Part shown: positions 8,168 to 16,342 of the stretch, one piece after another
Position numbering within the stretch: the first letter of the stretch is position 1
Layout of the letters: each line of letters begins with the position of its first letter
Source: Exiguobacterium undae DSM 14481
GTDB lineage: Bacteria; Bacillota; Bacilli; Exiguobacteriales; Exiguobacteriaceae
Length of the DNA stretch: 64,000 nucleotides
NCBI RefSeq assembly: GCF_000620805.1
Contig: NZ_KK211187.1
Location: 1,722,398 to 1,786,397 of the forward strand
Direction: 5' to 3'
Notes under the pieces: model-generated
What the model was told of the DNA's origin: nothing
The model's database searches: none
What the model saw: the letters and a program-made list of their open reading frames with translations, nothing else
Program-made: the position numbers and the translations under genes

Positions 8168-9829
8168 TCAGTCCGCCAAACATTTCTTGCAGTGTTGATA
8201 GTTTTTATTACCGCCGGATAAGTTACAGACATCCGTAAAACCTAAGTTTTTGAGCACATTTTGAGCGGCGTTCCCGGTTACCCCTTTGTTGCAATAAACG
8301 ATTGTCGGCAACGTCGGATCAAGCTCTTTCGCCCGTGTCCGCAGTTCACCAAGCGGGATGTGAATCGCGCCGTCGACGTGATTTTTTTCGAACTGGGCTT
8401 TCGAACGGGTGTCGATGATTTGGAACGACTTGCCGTTTGCAACTTGTTCGATCAACTCATTTGGTGTCATCAAACGGGCTGTTTTTTTAATCGCATTGTC
8501 GAGTGCCATTCCGGTATAGAGCACCGGATCCTTTGTCGTCGCAAACGGCGGCGCATAGGCAAGATCGAGGTAGAACAAATCTTCCGCTTTCGCCTTAAAC
8601 GTAATCGCTGTCGCGAGGACATCAATCCGTTTGTCGACCCCTTGCGGCCCAACGATTTGTGCGCCAAGGACCCGTCCTGTCGCCCGGTCGGCAATCGCCT
8701 TGATGACCATTTCTTTTCCGCCCATATATTCCGGACGATCCGGTTTAATATTGTGGAGAACTTCGATGTCGTATCCGGCTTCCCGCGCTTCTTTTTCCGT
8801 CAAACCGGTCTGTGCGACCGTCAGATCAAAGGCTTTGAAGATCCCGGTTCCAAGAATACCGCGGTGTTCCGCTTCTTCCCCGGTGATGACCATCCCGGCA
8901 ATCCGGCCCATCTTGTTGGCGGTTGAGCCAAGCGGACGATAAATGGCTTCTCCGGTAATGACGGAGAAACTTTCGGCGACGTCACCGACCGCATAGACAT
9001 CAGTCAGATTCGTCTGCATCTTCCGGTTGACGGCGATTGCGCCCGTCTGCCCGAGTTCAACGCCGATCTGTTTGGCGAGTTCCGTATTCGGTTTAACCCC
9101 GACTGACAGAATGACGAGGTCTGTCTCAATCGACTTGCCACTCTCGAGGGCAACTTCCGTCACACGCTCCGTCCCGTTGAATGCCGTCACCGATTCACCG
9201 AGCAACAGTGAAACGCCTTTATCTCTTAAATGATCAGCAACCCGTTCCGCCATGTCGCGGTCAAGCGGCGGCATGACTTGCGGCAGGCGCTCGACGAGCG
9301 TCACCTGAATCCCGCGGTATGTCAACTGCTCGGCCATCTCAAGACCGATGAAACCGCCGCCGACAATCGTTGCCGTTTTGGGATCATGAGCGTCGATGTA
9401 CGAACGGATCGCATCGGCATTCCGGACGTTCCGGACCGTAAAGACGTTGTCGTGATCAACACCCTGTAAGGGCGGAACGATGCTTGATGCACCGGTCGCA
9501 AGCACCAGCGTATCGTACGTATCCGTAAACTTGTCACCAGTCGTCAGGTTAACGATGGTCGCCGTTTTCGTTGCGTGATCAATCGATTCGACTTCATGTC
9601 TTGTATGGATGTCGATGTTATAGCGTTTTTTGAAGAATGCGGCATCGCGCGGTGTCAATTCGTCGATGTCGGCAATCTCACCGCCGACGAAGTACGGAAT
9701 CCCGCAACCGGAATAGGAGATGTCCTGATCGCGGTCATAAATCGTAATTTGTAAATCTTCACTGTTCCGGCGTGCTTTTGCACCGACCGATGTTCCGGCG
9801 GCGACTGAACCGATGATCAACAATTTCAT
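8168..9829 (-). CDS. CoA-disulfide reductase with C-terminal rhodanese domain
   Basis: The 553-residue protein is an FAD/NAD(P)H disulfide reductase of the single-cysteine type. It has an N-terminal GSVAAGTSVGAKARR nucleotide motif, the redox Cys near residue 43 in 'SYSGCGIPYFVGG', and a second NAD-binding motif GGGFIGLEMAEQL. A full rhodanese domain follows from about residue 460, with active-site loop 'YCNKGVTG'. Extra cysteines stand near the end (HCKKC). CoADR-RHD enzymes reduce CoA disulfide or persulfides. It starts 19 bp after arsB, so it is part of the ars operon, where it could supply thiol or handle sulfane sulfur. Confidence 0.9.
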   Translation of the reverse strand: MKLLIIGSVAAGTSVGAKARRNSEDLQITIYDRDQDISYSGCGIPYFVGGEIADIDELTPRDAAFFKKRYNIDIHTRHEVESIDHATKTATIVNLTTGDKFTDTYDTLVLATGASSIVPPLQGVDHDNVFTVRNVRNADAIRSYIDAHDPKTATIVGGGFIGLEMAEQLTYRGIQVTLVERLPQVMPPLDRDMAERVADHLRDKGVSLLLGESVTAFNGTERVTEVALESGKSIETDLVILSVGVKPNTELAKQIGVELGQTGAIAVNRKMQTNLTDVYAVGDVAESFSVITGEAIYRPLGSTANKMGRIAGMVITGEEAEHRGILGTGIFKAFDLTVAQTGLTEKEAREAGYDIEVLHNIKPDRPEYMGGKEMVIKAIADRATGRVLGAQIVGPQGVDKRIDVLATAITFKAKAEDLFYLDLAYAPPFATTKDPVLYTGMALDNAIKKTARLMTPNELIEQVANGKSFQIIDTRSKAQFEKNHVDGAIHIPLGELRTRAKELDPTLPTIVYCNKGVTGNAAQNVLKNLGFTDVCNLSGGNKNYQHCKKCLAD

Positions 9830-9848
9830 ATAAGTTTCCTCCTAAATA

Positions 9849-11153
9849 TCAATAAAGTAACAAGCTGATGTATAACCCGAGTAACGTGATGGTCAGGGTC
9901 GGAATCGTCAGAATCGTTCCGATCTTAAAGTATTGGCCCCAGCCGATTTTGACACCTTTTGTCCGGAGAACGTGTAACCAGAGCAAGGTCGCCAGACTGC
10001 CGATTGGTGTAATCTTTGGTCCAAGATCGGACCCGATGACGTTGGCATAAATCAAGGCTTCCCGAATCGTTCCGGTCGCTTGACTGAGATCAATTGCCAG
10101 CGCATCAATCATCACGGTCGGCATATTGTTCATGACCGATGACAGAATGGCGGCGAGGAAGCCCATGCCGAACGTCGCAGCGGCCAGATTCGTCGCAAAA
10201 CCGTCAATGACATCTGCGAGAACTTGCGTCAATCCGGCATTTTGCAGACCATAGACGACGATATACATCCCGAGTGAGAAGAAGACGATTGCCCACGGTG
10301 CGCCGGCGATGACTTTTTTCGTTGGTACGCTTGGTGAACGACGTGCCATCAACAGGAAGAACAAGGCAATGACACCGGCAACCAAACTGACCGGAATCCC
10401 GATGAGGTCACTCGTGAAGTAACCGACGACAAGCAGCACAAGCACGAACCACGATAACTTGAACATCCGCTGGTCCTTGATTGCTGTATGTGGGGCGACA
10501 AGTTGCGTCACATCATACGTCTTCGGAATACTTTTCCGGAAGTACAAATACAACACAAGCAGACTGCCGATGACGGAAAAGACGTTGACGAACACCATGC
10601 GTGACGCATACTCCGTAAAGCCGATGTCAAAGAAGTCAGCCGAGACGATATTGACGAGGTTTGAGACGACGAACGGCAGACTCGCCGTATCGGCAATGAA
10701 GCCGGAAGCAAAGACGTACGCCAAGACGACATAGTCCGGTAATTTTAAGTAGCGGACGATTGCGAGAACAATCGGCGTCAAAATCAACGCTGCGCCGTCA
10801 TTCGCAAACAAGGCCGCGACAATGGCACCAAGCAGCGTCAGATAAACAAACAATTTGACACCACCGCCTTTTGCGATGCGTGCCATATGAAGCGCGGCCC
10901 ATTCGAAGAAGCCGATTTCATCTAAAATCAATGAGATGATGATCAGGGCGATGAAGGTAAACGTCGCGTTCCAGATGATGCCCCAAACAGTCGAGACATC
11001 ATCGAGATTCACAACGCCGGTCAGTAAAGCAATCATTGCCATCCCCATGGCGGAGTAGCCGATGCCGAGACCTTTTGGTTGTTTGATGATTAAAAATAAC
11101 GTGATCAGGAAAATCCCGATCGCAAGTAGATGTGTGCCGGTCAATGCGTTCAC
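9849..11153 (-). CDS. arsB: Arsenite/antimonite efflux permease ArsB
   Basis: The 434-residue integral membrane protein has about 12 transmembrane segments. It carries ArsB/IT-superfamily landmarks: '[16 protein letters not shown]', '[20 protein letters not shown]', '[12 protein letters not shown]' and '[14 protein letters not shown]'. It should export As(III)/Sb(III), driven by the proton gradient; no ArsA ATPase is nearby. The best initiator is GTG at 11153, though its ribosome site is weak, giving a normal family length. It lies 104 bp downstream of arsR, with an AT-rich gap containing an inverted repeat. Confidence 0.92.
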   Translation of the reverse strand: MNALTGTHLLAIGIFLITLFLIIKQPKGLGIGYSAMGMAMIALLTGVVNLDDVSTVWGIIWNATFTFIALIIISLILDEIGFFEWAALHMARIAKGGGVKLFVYLTLLGAIVAALFANDGAALILTPIVLAIVRYLKLPDYVVLAYVFASGFIADTASLPFVVSNLVNIVSADFFDIGFTEYASRMVFVNVFSVIGSLLVLYLYFRKSIPKTYDVTQLVAPHTAIKDQRMFKLSWFVLVLLVVGYFTSDLIGIPVSLVAGVIALFFLLMARRSPSVPTKKVIAGAPWAIVFFSLGMYIVVYGLQNAGLTQVLADVIDGFATNLAAATFGMGFLAAILSSVMNNMPTVMIDALAIDLSQATGTIREALIYANVIGSDLGPKITPIGSLATLLWLHVLRTKGVKIGWGQYFKIGTILTIPTLTITLLGLYISLLLY

Positions 11154-11213
11154 TTCATTTCTGGATTAATTTTGTTCTCTGTTTTTCAACAACTGTTTAC
11201 ATTTTTACCACAC

Positions 11214-11229
11214 ATAACATTTCTGTTAT
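11214..11229. repeat. Inverted repeat in the arsR-arsB gap
   Basis: ATAACA-TTTC-TGTTAT is flanked by an AT-rich run. It sits about 60 bp before the arsB GTG and could be an internal operator or a small hairpin. The arsR-arsB gap (11154-11257) holds no other gene. Confidence 0.4.
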
Positions 11230-11257
11230 ATATAAAATATGCTCGTTTGCCCAAAAC

Positions 11258-11575
11258 TCAGCAACTCTTCGGTGCCGGAACCGGTAATGGTTCCATCGAG
11301 GTTAAAATCGTCAACAACAAGTCATGCTGCGGATGATCCGGATTCAATCGGAAATAAATCCACTGCCGTTCACGCCGCTCCAGGATGATTTGCGACTGGC
11401 GTAATAATTTTAAGTGACGGCTGACGGCGGGCTGTGAGATATCAAACATCTCGACAAAATCACAGACACAATGTTCCCGGACGTGCAATCGCCGCAAAAT
11501 TTCTAGACGTGTGCCATCGCTGAGCAGTTTTAAGAACTGACTCATCTCGTCAACACGGTTCGTCGTCTCGATCAT
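11258..11575 (-). CDS. arsR: ArsR family metalloid-responsive repressor
   Basis: The 105-residue winged-helix protein has the ArsR metalloid box in 'EHCVCDFVEMFDISQPAVSRHLKLL' (Cys-Val-Cys in the recognition helix region, about residues 36-38). It has a typical 'SDGTRLEILRRL' N-terminal helix and ends in a cysteine. It should repress the ars operon and release DNA on binding As(III)/Sb(III). ATG at 11575 has AAAGGAGG seven bases upstream; an earlier in-frame start lies inside that site. arsC is 20 bp upstream on the same transcript. Confidence 0.93.
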   Translation of the reverse strand: MIETTNRVDEMSQFLKLLSDGTRLEILRRLHVREHCVCDFVEMFDISQPAVSRHLKLLRQSQIILERRERQWIYFRLNPDHPQHDLLLTILTSMEPLPVPAPKSC

Positions 11576-11595
11576 AGCTATTCCTCCTTTCAAGT

Positions 11596-12018
11596 TCAGT
11601 TACTTGCCTCTTCATTAGCGAATCGTTGAATCCGTTCTCCGATTTGATCGCGAACCCGTTGGAAGACAGCCCATTGTTCCGCTTCCGTTCCGGTTGCGCG
11701 TGCCGGATCATCAAATCCCCAATGTTCTTGCCGGACGTGCGAAGGAATGACAGGACAGTTATCACGGGCATCCCCACACAAAGTGACAACGATCGTCGCC
11801 CGTTTCAAGAGATCCGAATCAATCAAATCGGACGTTTGCCCGGAAATGTCAATGTTTTGTTCCTGCATCGCCCGGACAGCTTTTGGATTCAAGCCGTGTT
11901 GTTCGATCCCGGCCGAATGGACGTCCCAGTCTGGCAAATAGTGTTTCGCGAAGCCTTCTGCGATTTGGCTCCGGCATGAGTTTCCCGTACAAAGAAAATA
12001 AATCACTGGTCGTGTCAT
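11596..12018 (-). CDS. arsC: Arsenate reductase, thioredoxin-coupled (LMW phosphatase type)
   Basis: The 140-residue protein has the phosphatase-like loop '[15 protein letters not shown]' with nucleophile Cys10. The redox pair Cys82 and Cys89 lies in '[13 protein letters not shown]', as in Staphylococcus pI258 and B. subtilis ArsC. It reduces arsenate to arsenite, with electrons from thioredoxin through the Cys82-Cys89 disulfide, feeding ArsB. GGAGGGG precedes the ATG. It is the first gene of the arsC-arsR-arsB-CoADR run; the upstream gap carries two TTATATAACG repeats. Confidence 0.95.
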   Translation of the reverse strand: MTRPVIYFLCTGNSCRSQIAEGFAKHYLPDWDVHSAGIEQHGLNPKAVRAMQEQNIDISGQTSDLIDSDLLKRATIVVTLCGDARDNCPVIPSHVRQEHWGFDDPARATGTEAEQWAVFQRVRDQIGERIQRFANEEASN

Positions 12019-12036
12019 GATTAGCCCCTCCGCTCT

Positions 12037-12062
12037 TTATATAACGATTGTATTATATAACG
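12037..12062. promoter_or_regulatory. Tandem TTATATAACG repeats in the arsC promoter region
   Basis: TTATATAACG occurs at 12037-12046 and 12053-12062, a spacing of 16 bp. Each contains the self-complementary octamer TTATATAA. They lie 19-44 bp before the arsC ATG and include a TATAAT-like minus-strand -10. This is the likely ArsR operator/promoter. Confidence 0.55.
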
Positions 12063-12081
12063 TATGGGTTATTCAATAGGT

Positions 12082-12564
12082 TTAATCCATCTTTCGACTT
12101 CTTCGCTCCAACAACAACGTATCCCGCCATCGACCAGCATGTTGCGCGATTTTTTCACGTCTGCCGACAATCCTGAATCCTGCCTGCTGTTGGATGGTCA
12201 GACTGGCTTTGTTTTCCGGGAAGATGTGTGACTGTAGTGTCCAAATCCCATGCTCCTCAGCAAAATGAATCACGTGCTGTAATAACAGCCTGCCGTATCC
12301 TTTTCCCCGTTCCGCCCGGTCGACATAAAGGCTCAGCTCTCTTACTCCCTGGTAAACGGGTCTTGCTGAAACGAGCATCATCTTGACCCAACCCACGACG
12401 ACCGTCTGTTCCTCGATCACGAACACGTCTGCTTCTTTCATCTGCCGCCACCACTTCCGTTCATCAACATCCGTTTCAAAAGTGGCATTCCCTTCTTCCA
12501 CTCCTTGCAAATAAATGTTGAACAGTTGTCGTCGATCATCTGCATTCATTTTCCGAATGATCAT
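12082..12564 (-). CDS. GNAT acetyltransferase, ArsN/phosphinothricin-acetyltransferase-like
   Basis: The 160-residue GNAT resembles phosphinothricin acetyltransferases: N-terminal 'YLQGVEEGNATFE', central 'ELSLYVDRAERGKGYGRLLLQHVI' with acetyl-CoA loop R-G-K-G-Y-G, and C-terminal 'NKASLTIQQQAGFRIVGRRE'. PAT-like GNATs in ars clusters include ArsN, which acetylates arsinothricin. Location directly upstream of arsC, on the same strand, supports this reading, but sequence alone cannot fix the substrate. AAGGAGG precedes the ATG. It is divergent from the MarR gene across a TTGC-N5-GCAA operator. Confidence 0.7.
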   Translation of the reverse strand: MIIRKMNADDRRQLFNIYLQGVEEGNATFETDVDERKWWRQMKEADVFVIEEQTVVVGWVKMMLVSARPVYQGVRELSLYVDRAERGKGYGRLLLQHVIHFAEEHGIWTLQSHIFPENKASLTIQQQAGFRIVGRREKIAQHAGRWRDTLLLERRSRKMD

Positions 12565-12609
12565 GATAAGACCTCCTTCGTCTATTACTAATTAGTTAAA
12601 AACAATTAC

Positions 12610-12622
12610 TTGCAAATTGCAA
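12610..12622. promoter_or_regulatory. MarR-type operator in the divergent promoter
   Basis: TTGC-AAATT-GCAA is a perfect inverted repeat with a 5-base spacer. TTGCAA at 12610 with TATAAC at 12633 (17-bp spacer) could be the promoter for the MarR gene, so the site overlaps its -35. It also lies upstream of the divergent acetyltransferase start. Confidence 0.65.
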
Positions 12623-12675
12623 ATTAATCCATTATAACTAAGATAATCAATCACAAGACAAAGGAGAAGTTGCCC

Positions 12676-13122
12676 ATGCAAGAACCCCGTGAAATTTTTC
12701 AGACGTTCACGCGTCGTTTTGGACTGTTGAATAAAAACTGTTGTTCCGTTCTGGATCAAGAGGTTTCGCTCGTCCAGAGCCATATCTTGTTTGAAGTATC
12801 GAAACACCCCGGGTCAGCGATGCAGGAAATTGCAGACTCATTAGGCATGGATATTACAACATTTAGCCGGCAAATCCAGACGTTGATCAAACGGGAGCTT
12901 GTTTTAAAATCCCCCTCTTCCGAGGACCGCCGGATTCAATTACTTTTTTTAACTCCACTCGGTCAACAGGTGGCAGACGGGATTGATTCTGAAATGAACG
13001 CTTACCTTGAAGAAATCTTTCAAAAGATGACTTCGTTTGAGAAAGCAACCGTTCTTCAATCTATCGAACTGTTAAACGATGCGATGCTCAACAGTGATTC
13101 CTGCTGTAAAACGTTATCTTAA
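12676..13122 (+). CDS. MarR family regulator with two vicinal cysteine pairs
   Basis: The 148-residue protein has a MarR winged helix: 'AMQEIADSLGMDITTFSRQIQTLIKRELV' recognition region, then wing 'SSEDRRIQLLFLTPLG'. Unusually it carries Cys22-Cys23 in the N-terminal dimer helix (LNKNCCS) and Cys143-Cys144 near the C-terminus (SDSCCK). The pairs could be brought together in the dimer and would suit As(III), antimonite or thiol-oxidation sensing; this is inference. ATG at 12676 has AGGAG nine bases upstream. It is divergent from the ArsN-like gene and 33 bp upstream of the flavoprotein gene. Confidence 0.85.
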   Translation: MQEPREIFQTFTRRFGLLNKNCCSVLDQEVSLVQSHILFEVSKHPGSAMQEIADSLGMDITTFSRQIQTLIKRELVLKSPSSEDRRIQLLFLTPLGQQVADGIDSEMNAYLEEIFQKMTSFEKATVLQSIELLNDAMLNSDSCCKTLS

Positions 13123-13125
13123 AGT

Positions 13126-13138
13126 TTGCAAAATACAA
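13126..13138. promoter_or_regulatory. Second MarR-like site before the flavoprotein gene
   Basis: TTGC-AAAAT-ACAA matches 11 of 13 bases of the operator at 12610. It lies between the MarR stop and the flavoprotein ribosome site, so the regulator may also act here. Confidence 0.45.
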
Positions 13139-13155
13139 ATAAAAGGAGTGATTTT

Positions 13156-14418
13156 ATGTCCACTCAATCGTTTTCTCATCCAATTTTCATCATCGGTGCC
13201 GGTCCGATCGGACTCGCTGCCGCCGCACACCTGTCTCACCAAGGTCTTCCCTTTTCTATTCTCGAAGCCGGTCCCGATATCGGTACGCATATCCAGACAT
13301 GGTCACATGTCAAAATGTTTTCAAATTGGGAATACAACATCGATCCTGTCGCGGCTGCCCAATTACGTCAGAGCGGGTGGGAGCATCCGGAAGCAGAGGC
13401 TTTTCCGACCGGTCATGATTTACTCGAGTACTATTTACGCCCGCTCGCCGCCTTGCCGACCATTTCAGAAAATTTGTATCTAGAGTATCAGGTTATCTCG
13501 ATTTCGCGTCAAGGCATCGATAAAATGACGACAACGGATCGTCAACTGTCCCCCTTCGAAGTCATCGTCCAAACACCAACGGGGCGACGCCGTTTTTTAG
13601 CCGCTGCTGTTTTAGACGCGACAGGTGTATGGGGGCAACCCAATTCCATGTTTAGCGCGGGACATCCGCACGATTCGCTCATCGAACGCGTCACGCATAC
13701 GATTCCGAATTTCCGACAAGAAACCAATCGATACGCCAATCAACGTCTTGCGATTATCGGGAGCGGACATTCCGCTCTGACGGCATTAATGGGTGCGGTG
13801 GCATTAAAAAAAGACTATCCTGAGACGGACATCCACTGGATTATCCGTAAAACAGACGTAGTCGAAGCGTTTGGTGGAGAAGAGAATGATCAGTTGGCCG
13901 AACGTGGTCAACTCGGATCAACGGCACGTACTCTTGTCGAGTCTGGTCTCGTCACGGTTCATTCCGGTTTTAAAGTCGCGCAAACCGCATCGACAAACGA
14001 GGACATTTCACTGATTAGTACCGATCACCGACAGCTTACTGTACAGGAAATCATCGTTTTGACCGGAAACCGACCCGACTTTACATTCCTGCGTGAAATT
14101 CGGTTGGATGTAGACTTCATTACCGAAAGCACCCGTCAGCTTGCTCCGTTAATTGATCCCAACCTGCACAGTTGTGGAACGGTACGGCCGCACGGCGAAG
14201 CTGAATTACGACAACCGGAGAAAAACTTCTATATCATCGGTTCCAAAAGTTATGGACGCGCGCCTACCTTTCTTTTAACGACCGGTTATGAACAAATTCG
14301 GTCAATCGTCGCGCATTTAACAGGAGATACGATAAGCGCAAAACAGATCTGGTTGAAGTTGCCGGAAACAGGTGTTTGTCGGATTTCTGCAACCGAAGCA
14401 TCATCCAGTTGTTGTTAG
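13156..14418 (+). CDS. FAD/NAD(P)-dependent flavoprotein with C-terminal Cys-Cys, ars-associated
   Basis: The 420-residue protein has a FAD motif GAGPIGLAAAAHL at about residues 15-27 and a second nucleotide motif GSGHSALTALMGA near residue 200. In between is 'SHVKMFSNWEYNID', typical of flavoproteins that recur in arsenic clusters (ArsO-like). The C-terminal tail has Cys408 and ends in Cys419-Cys420. A vicinal pair on a flexible tail could bind As(III) or relay thiols, as in mercuric-reductase-like enzymes; that is inference. AAAAGGAG precedes the ATG, and a terminator follows. It is coupled to the MarR gene in one unit. The reaction is unknown. Confidence 0.8.
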   Translation: MSTQSFSHPIFIIGAGPIGLAAAAHLSHQGLPFSILEAGPDIGTHIQTWSHVKMFSNWEYNIDPVAAAQLRQSGWEHPEAEAFPTGHDLLEYYLRPLAALPTISENLYLEYQVISISRQGIDKMTTTDRQLSPFEVIVQTPTGRRRFLAAAVLDATGVWGQPNSMFSAGHPHDSLIERVTHTIPNFRQETNRYANQRLAIIGSGHSALTALMGAVALKKDYPETDIHWIIRKTDVVEAFGGEENDQLAERGQLGSTARTLVESGLVTVHSGFKVAQTASTNEDISLISTDHRQLTVQEIIVLTGNRPDFTFLREIRLDVDFITESTRQLAPLIDPNLHSCGTVRPHGEAELRQPEKNFYIIGSKSYGRAPTFLLTTGYEQIRSIVAHLTGDTISAKQIWLKLPETGVCRISATEASSSCC

Positions 14419-14468
14419 GATCCGTCTTACATTCTCAATTGGATACAGCAGATGATTTCGGCACAACG

Positions 14469-14502
14469 AAGGGAAGTGGATTTCGTCCACCTCCCTTTTT
14501 AA
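14469..14502 (+). terminator. Terminator after the flavoprotein gene
   Basis: A 12-bp stem with one mismatch (AAGGGAAGTGGA / TCCACCTCCCTT, loop TTTCG) is followed by T residues. It lies 50 bp past the stop. Confidence 0.8.
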
Positions 14503-14531
14503 ATTTTAAAAATCAAAGTATGTACAAGACG

Positions 14532-14789
14532 TTAACGGTTCTTTTCATTCGATTTTCTGGCATGAACAAGGTAAACGATTAAAAAATAGGCAAAGAACGC
14601 GGAAAAATAAAAAGTGATGAATTTGTTCATTTCCGTTGTATTCAGCCAGATTGATTCATCGTACATCAAACGTCCAGATGCCGTGATGACAACTGGATGC
14701 GTCGCAAGCGTCAGACCGATCAGGACGAATAAACAAACACCAAGATCATTGAGCCAGACTTGGGTGCTGCCTTTTGAATTACGAAACAT
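14532..14789 (-). CDS. Small two-TM membrane protein
   Basis: The 85-residue protein has two hydrophobic segments, about residues 15-35 and 57-75, joined by an external loop, and a basic C-terminus. No family is recognised. It overlaps the end of the upstream GNAT gene by 11 bp, with AAGGAG about nine bases before its ATG, so it is co-transcribed with that gene. Confidence 0.7.
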   Translation of the reverse strand: MFRNSKGSTQVWLNDLGVCLFVLIGLTLATHPVVITASGRLMYDESIWLNTTEMNKFITFYFSAFFAYFLIVYLVHARKSNEKNR

Positions 14790-15354
14790 ATCCTTGTTCT
14801 CCTTTTGAAGTCAACATCGTCCAGTCTGGTCGCAGCAACGAAAAAATCCGTCCGTCGTACGATGAGCCGTCTTGATAAAGGTAACCGCGTAAAATCCCTT
14901 CCTCTTCAAACCCGAGTCGTTTTAACAGTTGAACGGATGCCTCGTTTTCTAAAAACGTCACGGCACCCATCCGGTGTAATGCCAGTGTCTCAAACGCATA
15001 TTCCAACACAGCTTGAATCGCTTCTGCTGCATAACCACGCCGCCAGTGCGCAGGATCCAGTTCAAAGCCGATTTCTGCCTTTTTACTGTACAGGCTCAAA
15101 TGATTCAGACCAAGCGTTCCGATGAACGTCCCGCTGTCACGGATCAGGATTCCCCAACGGATGCCTTGTTGCGTGTCATACGTCTGTTTGAAAGACGCAA
15201 TGATGTTCAAAGCGTCTTGTTGCTTACGAAACGGATTCATTCCGTAAAAGCGGGTCACGTCTTCGTTTGCGAGAATATGAAACAGGGCCGGTGCATGTTC
15301 AGGTGTCACTTCCACCAGTGCGAGACGGGATGTTTCTAAAGTGGGAAAAGGCAT
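14779..15354 (-). CDS. RimJ/RimL-type GNAT acetyltransferase
   Basis: The 191-residue protein starts 'PTLETSRLALVEVTPEHAPALF', the usual RimJ/RimL opening. It has 'EIGFELDPAHWRRGYAAEAIQAVLEYAFE' (R-R-G-Y-A acetyl-CoA loop) near residues 95-120 and 'VTFLENEASVQLLKRLGFEEEGILRGY' near the C-terminus. Such enzymes acetylate protein N-termini or small amines. CTGGAGG precedes the ATG. A two-TM protein gene overlaps its end. Confidence 0.9.
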   Translation of the reverse strand: MPFPTLETSRLALVEVTPEHAPALFHILANEDVTRFYGMNPFRKQQDALNIIASFKQTYDTQQGIRWGILIRDSGTFIGTLGLNHLSLYSKKAEIGFELDPAHWRRGYAAEAIQAVLEYAFETLALHRMGAVTFLENEASVQLLKRLGFEEEGILRGYLYQDGSSYDGRIFSLLRPDWTMLTSKGEQGYVS

Positions 15355-15529
15355 ATTGATTCCTCCAGTTGTGATGTTTTGATTTCGGTTTAAATCTTTC
15401 GTCTAACTTGTGTCTTTTCAACACGTCACCGTACATCACGCAACGGTTGAAGCACGTCATTGTTGCCGGTGTCGTCCTATACTAAATGTATAGAAGCGCG
15501 TGTTTTGTGTAATGAAGGAGTGACTGATC

Positions 15530-16288
15530 ATGGAAGAAGTCAATTTACTCGTTCTTGCCACGCAGTATATGTTTTGGGTCGGATTCGTCGGAATGGCTGC
15601 CGGGACACTTTATTTCCTGGTCGAGCGAAACTCGCTTGCACCGGAATACCGTTCCACCGCAACCGTCGCTGCACTCGTCACCTTTGTCGCTGCCATTCAT
15701 TATTACTTCATGAAGGATGCGGTCGGAACGTCCGGTCTGTTATCGGAAATCGATGGTTTCCCAACCGAAATCCGCTATATCGATTGGCTCGTCACGACAC
15801 CGCTGTTGCTCGTCAAGTTTCCGTTGTTGCTCGGTCTGAAAGGTCGGCTCGGCCGGTCCTTGTTAACGAAACTAATCATCGCCGATATCATCATGATTGT
15901 CGGCGGCTACATCGGTGAATCCTCAATCAACATCGCCGGTGGGTTCACGCAACTCGGACTGTGGTCGTATCTGATTGGTTGTCTCGCCTGGATTTATATC
16001 ATCTATCTGCTGTTTACGAACGTCACGAAAGCCGCTGAAAACAAACCGGCTCCGATTCGCGATGCCCTCTTAAAAATGCGGTTGTTCATCTTGATCGGTT
16101 GGGCGATCTATCCGATCGGTTACGCCGTCACGCTGTTTGCGCCGGGCGTTGAAATCCAGCTCGTCCGCGAATTGATTTACAACTTTGCCGATTTGACGAA
16201 CAAGGTCGGGTTCGGTTTGATTGCCTTCTTCGCCGTCAAAACGATGTCGTCCTTATCGTCGCAAAAAGACAACACGTTAACCTCTTGA
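15530..16288 (+). CDS. Light-driven proton-pump rhodopsin (Exiguobacterium rhodopsin type)
   Basis: The 252-residue seven-helix microbial rhodopsin has the retinal-binding Lys225 in 'FADLTNKVGFG', proton acceptor Asp85 with His57 as its partner, and Arg82 and Thr89 in 'RYIDWLVTTPLLLVKF'. Lys96 stands where other proton pumps have an Asp/Glu donor. This combination defines the E. sibiricum rhodopsin, shown to pump protons outward. GGAG lies nine bases before the ATG, and a TATACT -10-like element lies at 15478. The gene is alone, closed by a terminator. No carotenoid or retinal synthesis gene (blh, crt) lies in this window, so chromophore supply must come from elsewhere. Confidence 0.97.
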   Translation: MEEVNLLVLATQYMFWVGFVGMAAGTLYFLVERNSLAPEYRSTATVAALVTFVAAIHYYFMKDAVGTSGLLSEIDGFPTEIRYIDWLVTTPLLLVKFPLLLGLKGRLGRSLLTKLIIADIIMIVGGYIGESSINIAGGFTQLGLWSYLIGCLAWIYIIYLLFTNVTKAAENKPAPIRDALLKMRLFILIGWAIYPIGYAVTLFAPGVEIQLVRELIYNFADLTNKVGFGLIAFFAVKTMSSLSSQKDNTLTS

Positions 16289-16299
16289 CGAAAGGTTTG

Positions 16300-16336
16300 A
16301 ACCAGTTTCGCCAGCAGGCGGAGCTGGTTTTTTTTG
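16300..16336. terminator. Terminator after the rhodopsin gene
   Basis: AACCAGTTTCGCC pairs with GGCGGAGCTGGTT (two G-U pairs) around AGCA and is followed by eight or more T. It may also serve the convergent gene at 16343. Confidence 0.85.
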
Positions 16337-16342
16337 ATTTAA

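Noticed and set aside
8261-8926. 221-codon open frame on the plus strand inside the CoA-disulfide reductase gene
   Set aside because: It is antisense to a gene with clear FAD, cysteine and rhodanese motifs. It has no family motif or ribosome site.
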